From Amycolatopsis thermoflava N1165 (GTDB lineage: Bacteria; Actinomycetota; Actinomycetes; Mycobacteriales; Pseudonocardiaceae), in NCBI RefSeq assembly GCF_000473265.1, contig NZ_KI421511.1, positions 3,323,560 to 3,387,559 on the forward strand: a DNA stretch of 64,000 bases, in the 5' to 3' direction. The notes below the pieces were generated by a model. That model searched no databases. It saw only the letters and a program-made list of their open reading frames with translations, and was not told the DNA's origin. The translations under genes and the position numbers were made by a program. Shown here piece by piece: positions 1-8,836 of this stretch (positions are counted from its first letter, which is position 1; each line of letters begins with the position of its first letter).

Positions 1-496
1 CGGCCCGGTGCGCGTACATCTCGCCGAACAGATAGGGGTTGACCGCGAACCCGTCCCGCGCGAGCTGCACGGCGTCCCGCAGTAACCGATCGCGGGACAG
101 CCTGCCGAACCGTTCGTGCGCGGCGCGGAAGGCAGGCCACCAGCCGGGGACGGGCACGCCCCGGCCGGTGGTCAGGTCGGCCCCGGTGAACCCGGGCAGC
201 GGCGCGAGCGGGGCGGCGACGTTGCCGTTGAGGTAACTCGCCTCGCCGCTCGCGCCGTCCCAGTGCAGCATCTCCAGCCCGCCGGTCAGCGCCGTCATGT
301 GTGGTTCGACCACCAGCTGGGCCGCCGCGGCCGCGAGCGCCGCGTCGGCGGCCGTGCCGCCGTCGCGGAGCACGTCGAGCCCGGCCCGCACCGCGAGCGG
401 GTGCGAGGTGACCACCATGCCGCGCTCGGCCTCGACCGGTTCCTTCGGGCCATAGGCGGCCCGGCGGGCCAGCTCGTCCGCGGTGCGGGCGTCCAT
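1..496 (-). CDS. Gamma-glutamyltransferase family protein (3' end beyond window)
   Basis: The reverse strand reads open from an ATG at 496 to the window edge, giving about 165 N-terminal residues. The stretch TSHPLAVRAGLDVLRDGGTA followed by ADAALAAAA is the typical N-terminal motif of gamma-glutamyltranspeptidases, which are Ntn-hydrolases that move or hydrolyse gamma-glutamyl groups. The autocatalytic Thr and the small subunit would lie outside the window. No signal peptide is visible, so it is probably cytosolic, unlike classical periplasmic Ggt. Its ATG overlaps the MFS stop codon by one base (TGATG), so it is the last visible gene of the hyuA operon. A GGT-like enzyme beside an oxoprolinase/hydantoinase pair suggests processing of gamma-glutamyl or lactam compounds (inference). 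Confidence 0.85.
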   Translation of the reverse strand, partial: MDARTADELARRAAYGPKEPVEAERGMVVTSHPLAVRAGLDVLRDGGTAADAALAAAAAQLVVEPHMTALTGGLEMLHWDGASGEASYLNGNVAAPLAPLPGFTGADLTTGRGVPVPGWWPAFRAAHERFGRLSRDRLLRDAVQLARDGFAVNPYLFGEMYAHRA

Positions 497-1830
497 CAGG
501 CCTCCGCCAGCGACTTGCGGCGCTGCTCGTCGACCGCGGCGGGCATCGCGAACAGGGCGACCAGGATCGAGACGGCGCAGATCGCCGTCATGTACCAGCC
601 GAACGCGGCGTTGGTGCCGGTGACGTCGAACAGCCACACCGCGATCAGGCCCGCGGTCGAGCCCAGCGCGGTGGTGCCGATGTTGTAGTTCAGCGCCGAC
701 GCGCTCGCGCGCACCTCGGCCGGGAAGCTCATCACGTAGGCCGTCGTCAGCGGCGCGCCGACGAAGTTGTTGATGAAGGTGAACGCGACGACCGCGACCA
801 CCGCCAGCCACAGCGAGCCGGACCCGATGGCGAGGAACGTCGGCACGGTCAGCACGACGAACAGGCCGTAGCCGACCACAAGCGGGATCCGCGCGCCGTG
901 CTTGTCGGCGAGCTTGCCGCCCCAGATCGCCGGGATCGGGCCGATCGCATAGGTCAGCAGGGAGGCGAGCAGCGCGTTGTTCTCGGCGAACCCGGCCTTC
1001 ACCATCGCGGTGACGAAGTAGGCCTGGATGACGAACGACCCGACCCGCTGCCCGGCGCCGAGACCGATCGCCCGCAGCATCGCGCCCCAGTGCTCGCGCA
1101 CGGCGGTGCGGAACGGCGTCTGCTTGACCTTGCTGCGCTCGGCCAGCTCGGCCATTTCCTTGAACTGCGGGGTTTCCTCCACGTGACGGCGGATGTAGAT
1201 GCCGACCAGCGCCATCGGGATCGACAGCAGGAACGGGATGCGCCAGCCCCAGTCATTGAACGCCTGCGCCGGCATCACGGAGATCACCAGGTAGGACACC
1301 AGGGTGGCGAGCAGCGGACCGACCGAAGTGGACGCCACGGACAGTCCGGCGAGATAGTTGCGCCGGTTGCCGCGCTCGTGCTCGAAGATGAAGTTGGCGG
1401 CCGTGGTGTACTCCACGCTCGCGCCGATGCCCTGCAGGACCCGGCAGAACAACAGGATCATCGGCGCCGCGATCCCGATCGCCGCGTAGGTCGGCAGCAG
1501 CCCGATCCCGGCGGTGCCGACGCTCATCACCGCGATCGTCAGCAGCAGCACGAACCGGCGGCCCTTGAGGTCGGCCAGCGGTCCCAGCACGATCGCCGCC
1601 AGCGGCCGCAGCGCGTAGGACAGCACCACGCCCGCGTAGGTCGACAGCAGCGCGGCGGTCGCGTTGCCCTCCGGGAAGAACTGCCGGGAGATGATCACGG
1701 CCAGGGTGCCGTAGAGGCCGAAGTCGTAGTACTCGACGACGTTGCCGAGCATCGCGGACATGATCACCTTGCGCCGCGAGCGCAGGTCCGTCGAGGCGGG
1801 CGCGGACGCCCGCGTGTCGTGGTCGGTCAA
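496..1830 (-). CDS. MFS transporter (metabolite:H+ symporter type)
   Basis: A 444-residue protein with about 12 hydrophobic segments. The N-terminal VEYYDFGLYG and the later LADLKGRR loop are typical of the MHS (metabolite:H+ symporter) branch of the major facilitator superfamily, which imports organic acids and zwitterions. The open frame continues far upstream. I chose the TTG at 1830 because AGGAG lies five bases before it, the conserved sequence begins soon after, and the preceding gene stops at 1848. It is the fifth gene of the hyuA operon and overlaps the GGT gene by one base. Most likely it imports the substrate of the operon's hydrolase and oxidase (inference). Confidence 0.88.
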   Translation of the reverse strand: MTDHDTRASAPASTDLRSRRKVIMSAMLGNVVEYYDFGLYGTLAVIISRQFFPEGNATAALLSTYAGVVLSYALRPLAAIVLGPLADLKGRRFVLLLTIAVMSVGTAGIGLLPTYAAIGIAAPMILLFCRVLQGIGASVEYTTAANFIFEHERGNRRNYLAGLSVASTSVGPLLATLVSYLVISVMPAQAFNDWGWRIPFLLSIPMALVGIYIRRHVEETPQFKEMAELAERSKVKQTPFRTAVREHWGAMLRAIGLGAGQRVGSFVIQAYFVTAMVKAGFAENNALLASLLTYAIGPIPAIWGGKLADKHGARIPLVVGYGLFVVLTVPTFLAIGSGSLWLAVVAVVAFTFINNFVGAPLTTAYVMSFPAEVRASASALNYNIGTTALGSTAGLIAVWLFDVTGTNAAFGWYMTAICAVSILVALFAMPAAVDEQRRKSLAEA

Positions 1831-1847
1831 CGGATCTCCTTGCGGTT

Positions 1848-2939
1848 TCAGGGCCGGAAGCGGTCCGGCCGGAAGGGCTCCAGCATCGGGTGGGGCTCGC
1901 CGGTGCGGATCTCGCCTGCCAGCAGCTCGCCGGCGATCAGGCCGAGCGTCGCGCCGGAGTGGGTGAAGGCGACGTGGCACCGCGGCACGGCGGACAGCTC
2001 GCCGAACACCGGCTCGCCGTCGCCGGGGATGGGCTTGCGGCCGAGCTTCCAGGACGCGGCGGTCAGCGTGACCCCGCCGTCCAGCAGCGCGGAGGCCTCG
2101 GCGGCGAGCTCCTTGACCACCGACTCGTCGATCGAGCACGTGCCGTCGGCCGCCTCGGTGATCCGGTCCTCGTACCAGTGGTGGTCCAGCGCGAACGTGC
2201 CGCCCGGGTTGGGCCGCAGCGCGACGCGCGGGGTGTTCAGCACGGCCTTGACGGCGGCCTCGGCGGGTTCGGTGAGCACGAGCATCGACAGCGGGGACGC
2301 GTCCGGGATGGTCACGCCCAGCTCCGCGACGACGTCCGGGGTGGCGGCGCCGCAGGCCACCACGACGGCGTCGCCCTCGAACCGCTGTCCGCCCGCGGTG
2401 GTCACCCCGGTGGCCACTCCCCCGGCGGTCGTGACGCTCGCGCGCCCGGCCCCGGTGACGATCTCACCGCCGAGCGCGGTGAACTCCGCGGCCAGGTGCT
2501 CGATCAGGTGCGGCAGCGAAACCCAGCCCTCGCCCGGGTTGTGCACGGCCACCTCGGGGAACGCGGCCGGGTCGAGCCCCGGGTGGTCCGAGACCAGCTT
2601 CGAGTCGTAGCCGTGCGCGACCTCGGCGCGGTGCCGGTCCCGCATCGCGTCCTCGTCGAGGCTCCAGTGCAGGCCGCCGTCGAAGCGGAGCCACTCGCGC
2701 CCGGGGTCCTGCGCGAACAGCGTGCGGTAGCGGTCGATACCTGCCATCCGCAGCGCGTGGTAGGCCGCCGAGCGGGTCCCGGCGGAGTTGAGCCAGGACA
2801 GCGACCGGCCGGAGGCGCCGTCGGCCAGCTCGCCCTCGGTCACCAGTGTCACCGCCACGCCGTCGCGCTGCAGGTGCGTGGCCGTGGAGACGCCGAGAAC
2901 GCCCCCGCCCACCACGACGACGTGCTTGCCTGCGGTCAT
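1848..2939 (-). CDS. FAD-dependent oxidoreductase, DAO family
   Basis: 363 residues. An N-terminal Rossmann FAD motif is seen at residues 8-16 (VVVGGGVLG), followed by GASGRSLSWLNSAG, which matches the FAD-contact region of the D-amino-acid oxidase / glycine oxidase / sarcosine oxidase family (DAO). These enzymes oxidise amines or amino acids to imines using bound FAD. The ATG at 2939 overlaps the upstream gene's stop codon (ATGA). In this operon it could oxidise the amino acid released by the HyuA/HyuB hydrolase (inference). The exact substrate cannot be read from the sequence. Confidence 0.85.
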   Translation of the reverse strand: MTAGKHVVVVGGGVLGVSTATHLQRDGVAVTLVTEGELADGASGRSLSWLNSAGTRSAAYHALRMAGIDRYRTLFAQDPGREWLRFDGGLHWSLDEDAMRDRHRAEVAHGYDSKLVSDHPGLDPAAFPEVAVHNPGEGWVSLPHLIEHLAAEFTALGGEIVTGAGRASVTTAGGVATGVTTAGGQRFEGDAVVVACGAATPDVVAELGVTIPDASPLSMLVLTEPAEAAVKAVLNTPRVALRPNPGGTFALDHHWYEDRITEAADGTCSIDESVVKELAAEASALLDGGVTLTAASWKLGRKPIPGDGEPVFGELSAVPRCHVAFTHSGATLGLIAGELLAGEIRTGEPHPMLEPFRPDRFRP

Positions 2940-3961
2940 CGGGAAAGATCCCCCTTCTGGGCGTGTGCCCGTTCGATGATGCGAAGGACGTCCACCGCGT
3001 CGCGCGGGTCGACCGGTGGTGCGCCGCCGGTGGCGATCGCGGTGGCGAGCAGCCGGTAGAACTCGCCGTAGTCCCCGGGTTCCGGCTCGACGCGGCGGGT
3101 GTCGCCGCGGACGCCGAGGGTGCCCCAGTTGTCCCGCGGCTCGTGCCCGAATCCGTCGTCGCCGGGCCGGCCGCCGTTCTTCAGCGCGTCCTCCTGCGGG
3201 TCCAGGCCGTGTTTCGTGTAGCCGGCCCGGTCGCCGAGGACGTGGAACCGCGGGCCGGGCAGCGCGGCGAGGCCGGTCATGAACAGCCGGGACCGGGTGC
3301 CGTTTTCGTGGGCCAGCACGAGGAACGTGTCGTCGTCGCCGTCGCCCGCGCCGCGACGGAGGACGTCGGCGTGCACGTGCGCGACCGGGCCGAACAGCTG
3401 GATCGCCTGGTCGATCAGGTGGGTGCCGAGGTCGTACAGGATGCCGCCGCCCTCGGCGACGCCCGCGTGCGCCTTCCAGTCGCGTGGTCCCTGCGGCTTC
3501 CACCACTCGAACCGGGACTCGAAGGTGTGTACCGTGCCGAGCTCACCGTCGTCGATCAGGCGCCGCAGGGTCCGGAAGTCGCCGTCCCAGCGGCGGTTCT
3601 GGAACACCGTGAGCACGCGGCCGGCGAGGTCGGCCTGCTCGATCAGCGCCTCGCCCTGCTCGCTGGTCACCGCGAACGGCTTGTCCACCACCACGTGCAG
3701 GCCGTGGCCGAGCGCCTCCGCGGCGAGGCCGGCGTGCGTGGCAGGCGGCGTGCCGATGACGACCAGATCGAGTTCACGGGCGAACAGCTCGTCGGGGGTG
3801 GCCAGGACCGTCGCGTGTGGATACCCGGCGCGGGCTTGTGCCGCGCGCTCCGGGTTTCCGGTGACGATGTAGTCGAGCGAGTAGTTCTCGTCGGCGGCGA
3901 GGAACGGGGCGTGGAAGATCCGCCCGGACACCCCGAAACCGATCACGGCGGTGCGGATCAC
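2936..3961 (-). CDS. Gfo/Idh/MocA family oxidoreductase
   Basis: 341 residues. An N-terminal nucleotide-binding motif is at residues 7-13 (IGFGVSG), and DKP at residues 93-95 is the variant of the EKP signature in which the Lys contacts substrate and cofactor. The C-terminal half carries the alpha/beta substrate domain (GGGILYDLGTHLIDQ). Family members are NAD(P)-dependent dehydrogenases, often acting on sugars, inositols or their amino derivatives. It starts with GTG at 3961 and shares a GTGA overlap with hyuB. Its presence in a LacI-controlled operon would suit a carbohydrate-like substrate, but the neighbouring hydantoinase and amine oxidase argue for a nitrogen compound, so the role stays open. 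Confidence 0.85.
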   Translation of the reverse strand: MIRTAVIGFGVSGRIFHAPFLAADENYSLDYIVTGNPERAAQARAGYPHATVLATPDELFARELDLVVIGTPPATHAGLAAEALGHGLHVVVDKPFAVTSEQGEALIEQADLAGRVLTVFQNRRWDGDFRTLRRLIDDGELGTVHTFESRFEWWKPQGPRDWKAHAGVAEGGGILYDLGTHLIDQAIQLFGPVAHVHADVLRRGAGDGDDDTFLVLAHENGTRSRLFMTGLAALPGPRFHVLGDRAGYTKHGLDPQEDALKNGGRPGDDGFGHEPRDNWGTLGVRGDTRRVEPEPGDYGEFYRLLATAIATGGAPPVDPRDAVDVLRIIERAHAQKGDLSR

Positions 3962-5610
3962 GACTCCACCCCGTATACGGTCCGGGCGCGCTCGGCGGAG
4001 ATCCGGCCTTCGGCGACGTCCCGGCGCACCTGGTCCGGGTCACGCTCGGACGGCGGCCCGTAGCCGCCCGCCCCGGCGGTCCGGATCGACACCCGGTCGC
4101 CGGGCTGCAGGCGGGTGTAGCCGTGCTCGACCGGTTGCGCCCCTTCGGAAAGCTCGACCCCCGCGCTCGCGCCGGGCCCGCCGCCGAACAGCCCCCACGG
4201 CTGCGAGCGCTGCCGCGAGGTGTCCAGCCAGAAGTGCACGTCGGACTCCTCGACGCGGACCGTGCGCCGGATCCCCATGCCCCCGCGGGTGCGGCCGTCG
4301 CCGCCGGAGTCGTCGATCAGCGCGTACTCCTCGACCACCAGCGGATACTCCGTCTCCAGCGCCTCGACCGGCAGGTTGCTGGTGTTGGTCATGTGCACCT
4401 GCACGCCGTCCATGCCGTCCTTGCCCAGCCGCGCGCCGCAGCCGCCACCGATCGTCTCCAGGTAGACGAAGTAGCGGCCGGTTCGGCTGTCCACGCCGGA
4501 GAAGTGCACGCCGGTGTTGGCGCCGTTGCTCGCCGCGGTCACGGTTTCCGGCACCGCGGTGGCGAGCGCACCGTGGATCAGGTCGACCACGCGCTGGCAG
4601 GTCTCGCTGCGGCCGTTGACCGCGGCGGGTTCGGTGCAGTTGAGCACCGATCCGCGCGGGGCGTTGATCGTGACCGGCCGGTGCAGGCCCGCGTTCGGGA
4701 TGATGTCCGGGTCCACCAGGGTCTTGAGCGAGTAGTAGACCGCCGCGTACAGCGCGGTCCACACGACGTTGACGCTGGCCCGGACCTGCGGCGGCGCGGT
4801 GAAGTCGAACGTGACCTCGTCGCCGTGCACGGTGACGGTGACGCCGAGATCGAGTTCGTCGTCCAGCTCGGGACAGTCGAAGCGGTCCGCGAAGGTGTAC
4901 GTGCCGTCGGGGACCTTCGCGATGGCCGCGCGGGTGCGGCGCTCGGTGTAGTCCAGCAGCGCCGCGGCCGCCGCCACCAGCGTGTCGCGGCCGTACCGCG
5001 CCGCCAGCTCGGTGTAGCGGGTGACGGCGAGCCGGTTCGCGGCGATCTGGGCGCGCAGGTCCGCGCGGCGCTCGTGCGGCACCTGGCAGTTGAGCAGGAT
5101 CAGCTCGAACAGGTCGTTCTGCAGCTCGCCCCGGCGCATCAGCCGAACCGGCGGGATGCGCAGGCCCTCCTGGAAGATGTGCGCGTGGCCGCGGTCGCCG
5201 AAGTCGGCGTGGTGGGCCAGGTTCGCCACCCACGCGGTGATCTCGCCGTCCAGGAACACCGGCGACACCAGCACGATGTCCGGCAGGTGCGAACCGCCGC
5301 CGGTGAACGGGTCGTTGCCGATGAACGTGTCCCCGTCCTCGATGGTCCCGGCCGGGTAGCGTCGCGTGATCTCGTCGACGATGCCCATCAGCGAGCCCAG
5401 GTGCAGCGGCGAGCCGCCCTCGTCCTGGGCGAGCATCCGGCCCGCGGCGTCGAACAGCGACGCGGTGCAGTCGCGGCGTTCCTTGATGTTGGTCGAGTAG
5501 GCCGCGCGCACCAGCGTCTCGCCCATTTCCTCCACAATGGACGACAGCGCGGAGCCGATCACCTCGACCAGCACGGGGTCCTGCATGGTCTTCCCTTCCG
5601 TGTGGGTCAT
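3958..5610 (-). CDS. hyuB: Hydantoinase B / oxoprolinase family protein
   Basis: About 550 residues. The sequence contains the family block GNDPFTGGGSHLPDI and long matches to HyuB, the beta subunit of ATP-dependent N-methylhydantoinase, 5-oxoprolinase and acetone carboxylase-like enzymes. These split a cyclic amide (or carboxylate analogue) with ATP, together with HyuA. The start at 5610 gives an ATGA overlap with hyuA. A second ATG at 5586 has a weak purine-rich ribosome site (GGAAGGGAAG), so the real N-terminus may be eight residues shorter. Much longer upstream extensions overlap hyuA and were discarded. Together with hyuA it forms the catalytic core of this operon. Confidence 0.92.
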   Translation of the reverse strand: MTHTEGKTMQDPVLVEVIGSALSSIVEEMGETLVRAAYSTNIKERRDCTASLFDAAGRMLAQDEGGSPLHLGSLMGIVDEITRRYPAGTIEDGDTFIGNDPFTGGGSHLPDIVLVSPVFLDGEITAWVANLAHHADFGDRGHAHIFQEGLRIPPVRLMRRGELQNDLFELILLNCQVPHERRADLRAQIAANRLAVTRYTELAARYGRDTLVAAAAALLDYTERRTRAAIAKVPDGTYTFADRFDCPELDDELDLGVTVTVHGDEVTFDFTAPPQVRASVNVVWTALYAAVYYSLKTLVDPDIIPNAGLHRPVTINAPRGSVLNCTEPAAVNGRSETCQRVVDLIHGALATAVPETVTAASNGANTGVHFSGVDSRTGRYFVYLETIGGGCGARLGKDGMDGVQVHMTNTSNLPVEALETEYPLVVEEYALIDDSGGDGRTRGGMGIRRTVRVEESDVHFWLDTSRQRSQPWGLFGGGPGASAGVELSEGAQPVEHGYTRLQPGDRVSIRTAGAGGYGPPSERDPDQVRRDVAEGRISAERARTVYGVES

Positions 5611-7652
5611 CGGCCCACCGTCACGACGAGGTTGCGCAGCTCGTCGACGACGGCGACGTCGCCGGGGAGCAGCAGCGTGGTGGTGTCCATCTGCTCGACG
5701 ACCGCGGGGCCGTCGACGCGGTGGCCGGGTTCGAGGAGCCTGCGGTCGTACACCGGACATTCGGTGAACCCGCCGCTCTCGGGCAGGTAGACCTCCCGGG
5801 TGGCGCGGATCGCGGCGCTCGCGTCGGCGTCGCCGAGCGGGGCGCGATGCAGCTCGGCGCGGGACACCTCGCCGATCGCCCGCAGGCGGAAGGTGACCAC
5901 CTGGACCTCGTCCTCGGCCGAGGAGTAGCCGTACATCCGCTCGTGCTCGGCGGCGAACCGCTTGGTCAGCTGTACGACGGTGTCCGCGGTGATCTCGCCC
6001 TCCGGGACGGGCACCGGCAGCTCGTGGTTCTGGCCCGCGTACCGCATTTCGGCGAACCGCTCGACGCGGCGGCGCTCGGCCGGGACGTTCTCCGCCGCCA
6101 GCCACGCCGTCGCTTCGGCCTCCAGCTCCGCGAACACGCCGGCGACGGTGGTTTCGTCGGGCGGCGAGATGCGGGTGCGCAGGAAGTCGGCGCGGATGTC
6201 GGTCATCAGCAGGCCCGCGGCGCACTGCGCGCCGGGTGTCTCCGGCACCAGCACGGTGCGCATGCCCAGCTCGCGCGCCAGGCGCACGGCGTGCAGCGGG
6301 CCGGCGCCGCCGAAGGGCACCAGGACGTAGTCGCGGGGGTCGTAGCCGCGCTGGACCGAGATGACGCGGATGGCGCGGGCCATGTTGGCGGTGATGACCC
6401 GCACGATCCCCTGCGCGGCGTCGAGCACGTCCATTCCCAGTGGACCGGCCACTGTGGACACGGCTCGGCGGGCCGCCTCGGCGTCGATCTTCATCTGCCC
6501 GTCCAGGAGGTACTCCGGGTTGAGGACGCGCAGCACCACGTTGGCGTCGGTGACTGTCGGTTCCGTACCGCGTCCGTAACACGCCGGGCCCGGATCGGCG
6601 CCCGCGCTGCCCGGGCCGACCTTCAGCGCGCCGCCCGCGTCGATCCACGCGATCGAACCGCCACCGGCGCCGACGGTGTGGATGTCCAGCATCGGCGCGC
6701 GCACCGGCCTGCCGTCGATCTCGGTGCCGCTGGAGGACTTGGGCACGCCGTCCTGGACGAGCGAGACGTCCGAGGAGGTGCCGCCCACGTCGAAGGTGAT
6801 GATGTCCGGGTAGCCGGCCGCACGGACGATTTCCGCCGCGCCGACCACGCCGGTGCTGGGTCCGGAAAGGACCATGCGGGAGGGCATCCGCTCGGCCGTC
6901 TCGAACGGGATGATGCCGCCGTTGGACTGCGTGACGTGCGGGGTCGCGCGCAGGCCGAGCTCGCCCAGCCGGGTGCGCAGTTTCGCCAGGTAGCGCGCGA
7001 CCACCGGGCCGAGATAGGCGTTGACGACCACTGTGGACAGACGCTCGTACTCGCGGAACTCCGGCAGCACCGCCGAGGACACCGAGACGTGCACGCCGGG
7101 CAGTTCTTCGGCGAGGATGCGTTCCGCGGTCCGCTCGTGGGCGGGGTCGACGAAGCTGTAGAGGAAGCAGACGGCGACCGCTTCCACATTCTGCTCACGC
7201 AGCTCGCGGGCGAGCGCGCGGACCTGCTCCTCGTCCAGGGGGCGCTCGACCCGGCCGTCGTGGCGGACCCGCTCGTCCACCTCGAGCCGCAGGTCGCGCG
7301 GCACCAGGGCGGCGGGCTTGTCGGCCTGCAGGTCGTAGAGCGAGGGGCGGCGGCCGCGCCCCAGTTCCAGCAGGTCGCGGAAGCCGGCGGTGGTGAGCAG
7401 GCCGGTGCGCGCGCCGCGCTCGGTGAGCAGCGCGTTGGTGCCGACCGTGGTGCCGTGGGCGAAGTAGCCGACGTCGCCGAGGTCGCGTCCGCCGATCTCG
7501 TCGAGCAGCTGGGACACGCCCGTCACGATCGCCCGGCCGGGGTCGTCCGGGGTGCTGGACACCTTGCGCACGTAGAGGCGCCCGGTCTGCTCGTCGAGGG
7601 CGCAGACGTCGGTGAACGTGCCACCGGTGTCGACGCCGATCCGAAGTGTCAT
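5607..7652 (-). CDS. hyuA: Hydantoinase A / oxoprolinase family protein
   Basis: 681 residues, the normal length for HyuA. The N-terminal GVDTGGTFTDV (residues 6-16) is the phosphate-binding signature of the hydantoinase/oxoprolinase N-terminal domain, followed by the ASKHA-type ATPase core. With HyuB it should hydrolyse a hydantoin, 5-oxoproline or related lactam at the expense of ATP. It is the first gene of the leftward operon. Two perfect 14-bp palindromes lie 20-60 bp upstream of its ATG, in the gap shared with the divergent LacI gene, so it is probably repressed by that regulator. Substrate specificity between hydantoin, oxoproline and other cyclic amides cannot be decided here. Confidence 0.92.
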   Translation of the reverse strand: MTLRIGVDTGGTFTDVCALDEQTGRLYVRKVSSTPDDPGRAIVTGVSQLLDEIGGRDLGDVGYFAHGTTVGTNALLTERGARTGLLTTAGFRDLLELGRGRRPSLYDLQADKPAALVPRDLRLEVDERVRHDGRVERPLDEEQVRALARELREQNVEAVAVCFLYSFVDPAHERTAERILAEELPGVHVSVSSAVLPEFREYERLSTVVVNAYLGPVVARYLAKLRTRLGELGLRATPHVTQSNGGIIPFETAERMPSRMVLSGPSTGVVGAAEIVRAAGYPDIITFDVGGTSSDVSLVQDGVPKSSSGTEIDGRPVRAPMLDIHTVGAGGGSIAWIDAGGALKVGPGSAGADPGPACYGRGTEPTVTDANVVLRVLNPEYLLDGQMKIDAEAARRAVSTVAGPLGMDVLDAAQGIVRVITANMARAIRVISVQRGYDPRDYVLVPFGGAGPLHAVRLARELGMRTVLVPETPGAQCAAGLLMTDIRADFLRTRISPPDETTVAGVFAELEAEATAWLAAENVPAERRRVERFAEMRYAGQNHELPVPVPEGEITADTVVQLTKRFAAEHERMYGYSSAEDEVQVVTFRLRAIGEVSRAELHRAPLGDADASAAIRATREVYLPESGGFTECPVYDRRLLEPGHRVDGPAVVEQMDTTTLLLPGDVAVVDELRNLVVTVGR

Positions 7653-7671
7653 GTGCTGGGCCTCGCTTGAG

Positions 7672-7711
7672 TGAGAACCTTCTCAGTACCTGTTGGGTGA
7701 GAACCTTCTCA
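7672..7711. promoter_or_regulatory. Twin palindromic operators between hyuA and lacI-type gene
   Basis: TGAGAACCTTCTCA, a perfect 6-2-6 inverted repeat, occurs at 7672-7685 and again at 7698-7711, 26 bp apart (about 2.5 helical turns). They lie between the divergent starts of hyuA (7652) and the LacI regulator (7775). LacI-family operators are typically about 14-bp palindromes, so these are likely the sites of the adjacent regulator, controlling both itself and the hyu operon. Confidence 0.7.
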
Positions 7712-7774
7712 GTCGGTAGTAGTGTCAGTCAAGACTTGATTTGCAAACGGCTTGTTACCGGGGGAGGCGCGCAG

Positions 7775-8836
7775 GTGACCACGCACGGAGCCTCGCTGAT
7801 CGACGTGGCCCGCGCGGCCGGGGTGTCCACGGCGACCGCGGGGCGCGCGCTCGGCGGGTACGGGCAGGTCAGCGAACGGACCCGGGAGCGGGTGCTGGCC
7901 GCGGCGGCCGAGCTGGGGTACCGGCCGAACGGGCTGGCCCGCAGCATGGTCACCGGCAGCACGCAGACGATCGGCGTGGTGGTGACGGACGTGGCGAACC
8001 CGTTCTTCGCCACCGCGTTGCGCGGGATCACCGACGTGACGTCGCCCGCCGGGTTCGAGGTGCTGCTGGCCAACACCGGCGGTGTGCTGGAAGCCGAGCA
8101 GCGGGCGGTCAGCGTGATGTCGGAGAAGCGGGTGGACGGTGTCATCGTCGCGGCGGCGCGGCCGGGCGAGGGGGCGCACCTGCGGCGGGCGATGGACGCC
8201 GGGGTGCCGGTCGTGCTCATCGACCGGCAGGTCAGCGGCGTGCCGGAGGCCGACAGCATCACCGTGGACAACGACCACGCGGCGGCGGAGGCGGTCGGGC
8301 ACCTGACGGAGCTGGGACACCGGCGGATCGGCGTGATCACGGAGGCCGGTGACCAGCTGGCGCGCGTGCGCACGGGCAACCGGCGGCGCGGGCTGTTCCC
8401 GAGCGCGGTGCGGCTGCGGGGGTACGTGAGCGCGCTGGAGGCGGCGGGGTTGCCGGTGGACGCCGGGCTGGTGGCGTCGGCGCGGTACGACCGCGAGTCG
8501 GCCTACGACGCGATGAACCGGCTGCTGGACCTGCCGGAGCCGCCGACGGCCGTGTTGTGCACCGACAACGTGCTCGCGTCGGGCGCCTACCGGGCGGCGC
8601 AGGACCGCGGTCTGCGGATGCCGACGCAGCTGTCGCTGATCGGTTTCGACGACGAGCCGTGGACGACGCTGGTGCGGCCCGAGCTGACGATCGTCGAGCA
8701 GCCGACGTACGACCTGGGCGCCCGCGCCGGGCGGCAACTGCTGGACCGCATTGCGGACGGCACCGCGCCCCGGCGGCCGCAGCACATCCAGCTCCGGGCG
8801 AAGCTGGTGGCGCGGGGCTCGACGGTGCCGCAGTAG
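7775..8836 (+). CDS. LacI family transcriptional regulator
   Basis: 353 residues. A LacI-type helix-turn-helix lies at residues 8-30 (LIDVARAAGVSTATAGRAL), with the hinge region YRPNGLARSM, then a periplasmic-binding-protein-like effector domain (IGVVVTDVANPFFA, LIGFDDEPW). I chose the GTG at 7775 because GGGGGAGG lies seven bases upstream and the HTH follows at once; upstream extension would cover the operators. It is divergent from hyuA and probably represses the operon until an effector binds. Oddity: its last 26 codons are the first unit of a 123-bp tandem repeat that continues past the stop codon. Confidence 0.93.
   Translation: MTTHGASLIDVARAAGVSTATAGRALGGYGQVSERTRERVLAAAAELGYRPNGLARSMVTGSTQTIGVVVTDVANPFFATALRGITDVTSPAGFEVLLANTGGVLEAEQRAVSVMSEKRVDGVIVAAARPGEGAHLRRAMDAGVPVVLIDRQVSGVPEADSITVDNDHAAAEAVGHLTELGHRRIGVITEAGDQLARVRTGNRRRGLFPSAVRLRGYVSALEAAGLPVDAGLVASARYDRESAYDAMNRLLDLPEPPTAVLCTDNVLASGAYRAAQDRGLRMPTQLSLIGFDDEPWTTLVRPELTIVEQPTYDLGARAGRQLLDRIADGTAPRRPQHIQLRAKLVARGSTVPQ

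Noticed and set aside
898..2610. Long forward frames opposite the MFS and FAD genes
   Set aside because: Typical antisense frames of G+C-rich coding DNA; composition is Arg/Gly/Asp/His-rich with no domain, whereas the reverse frames show clear families.
5611..6648. N-terminal extension of hyuB by about 350 residues
   Set aside because: It runs through hyuA in another frame and has no similarity to HyuB; the coupled start at 5610 or 5586 fits the family length.
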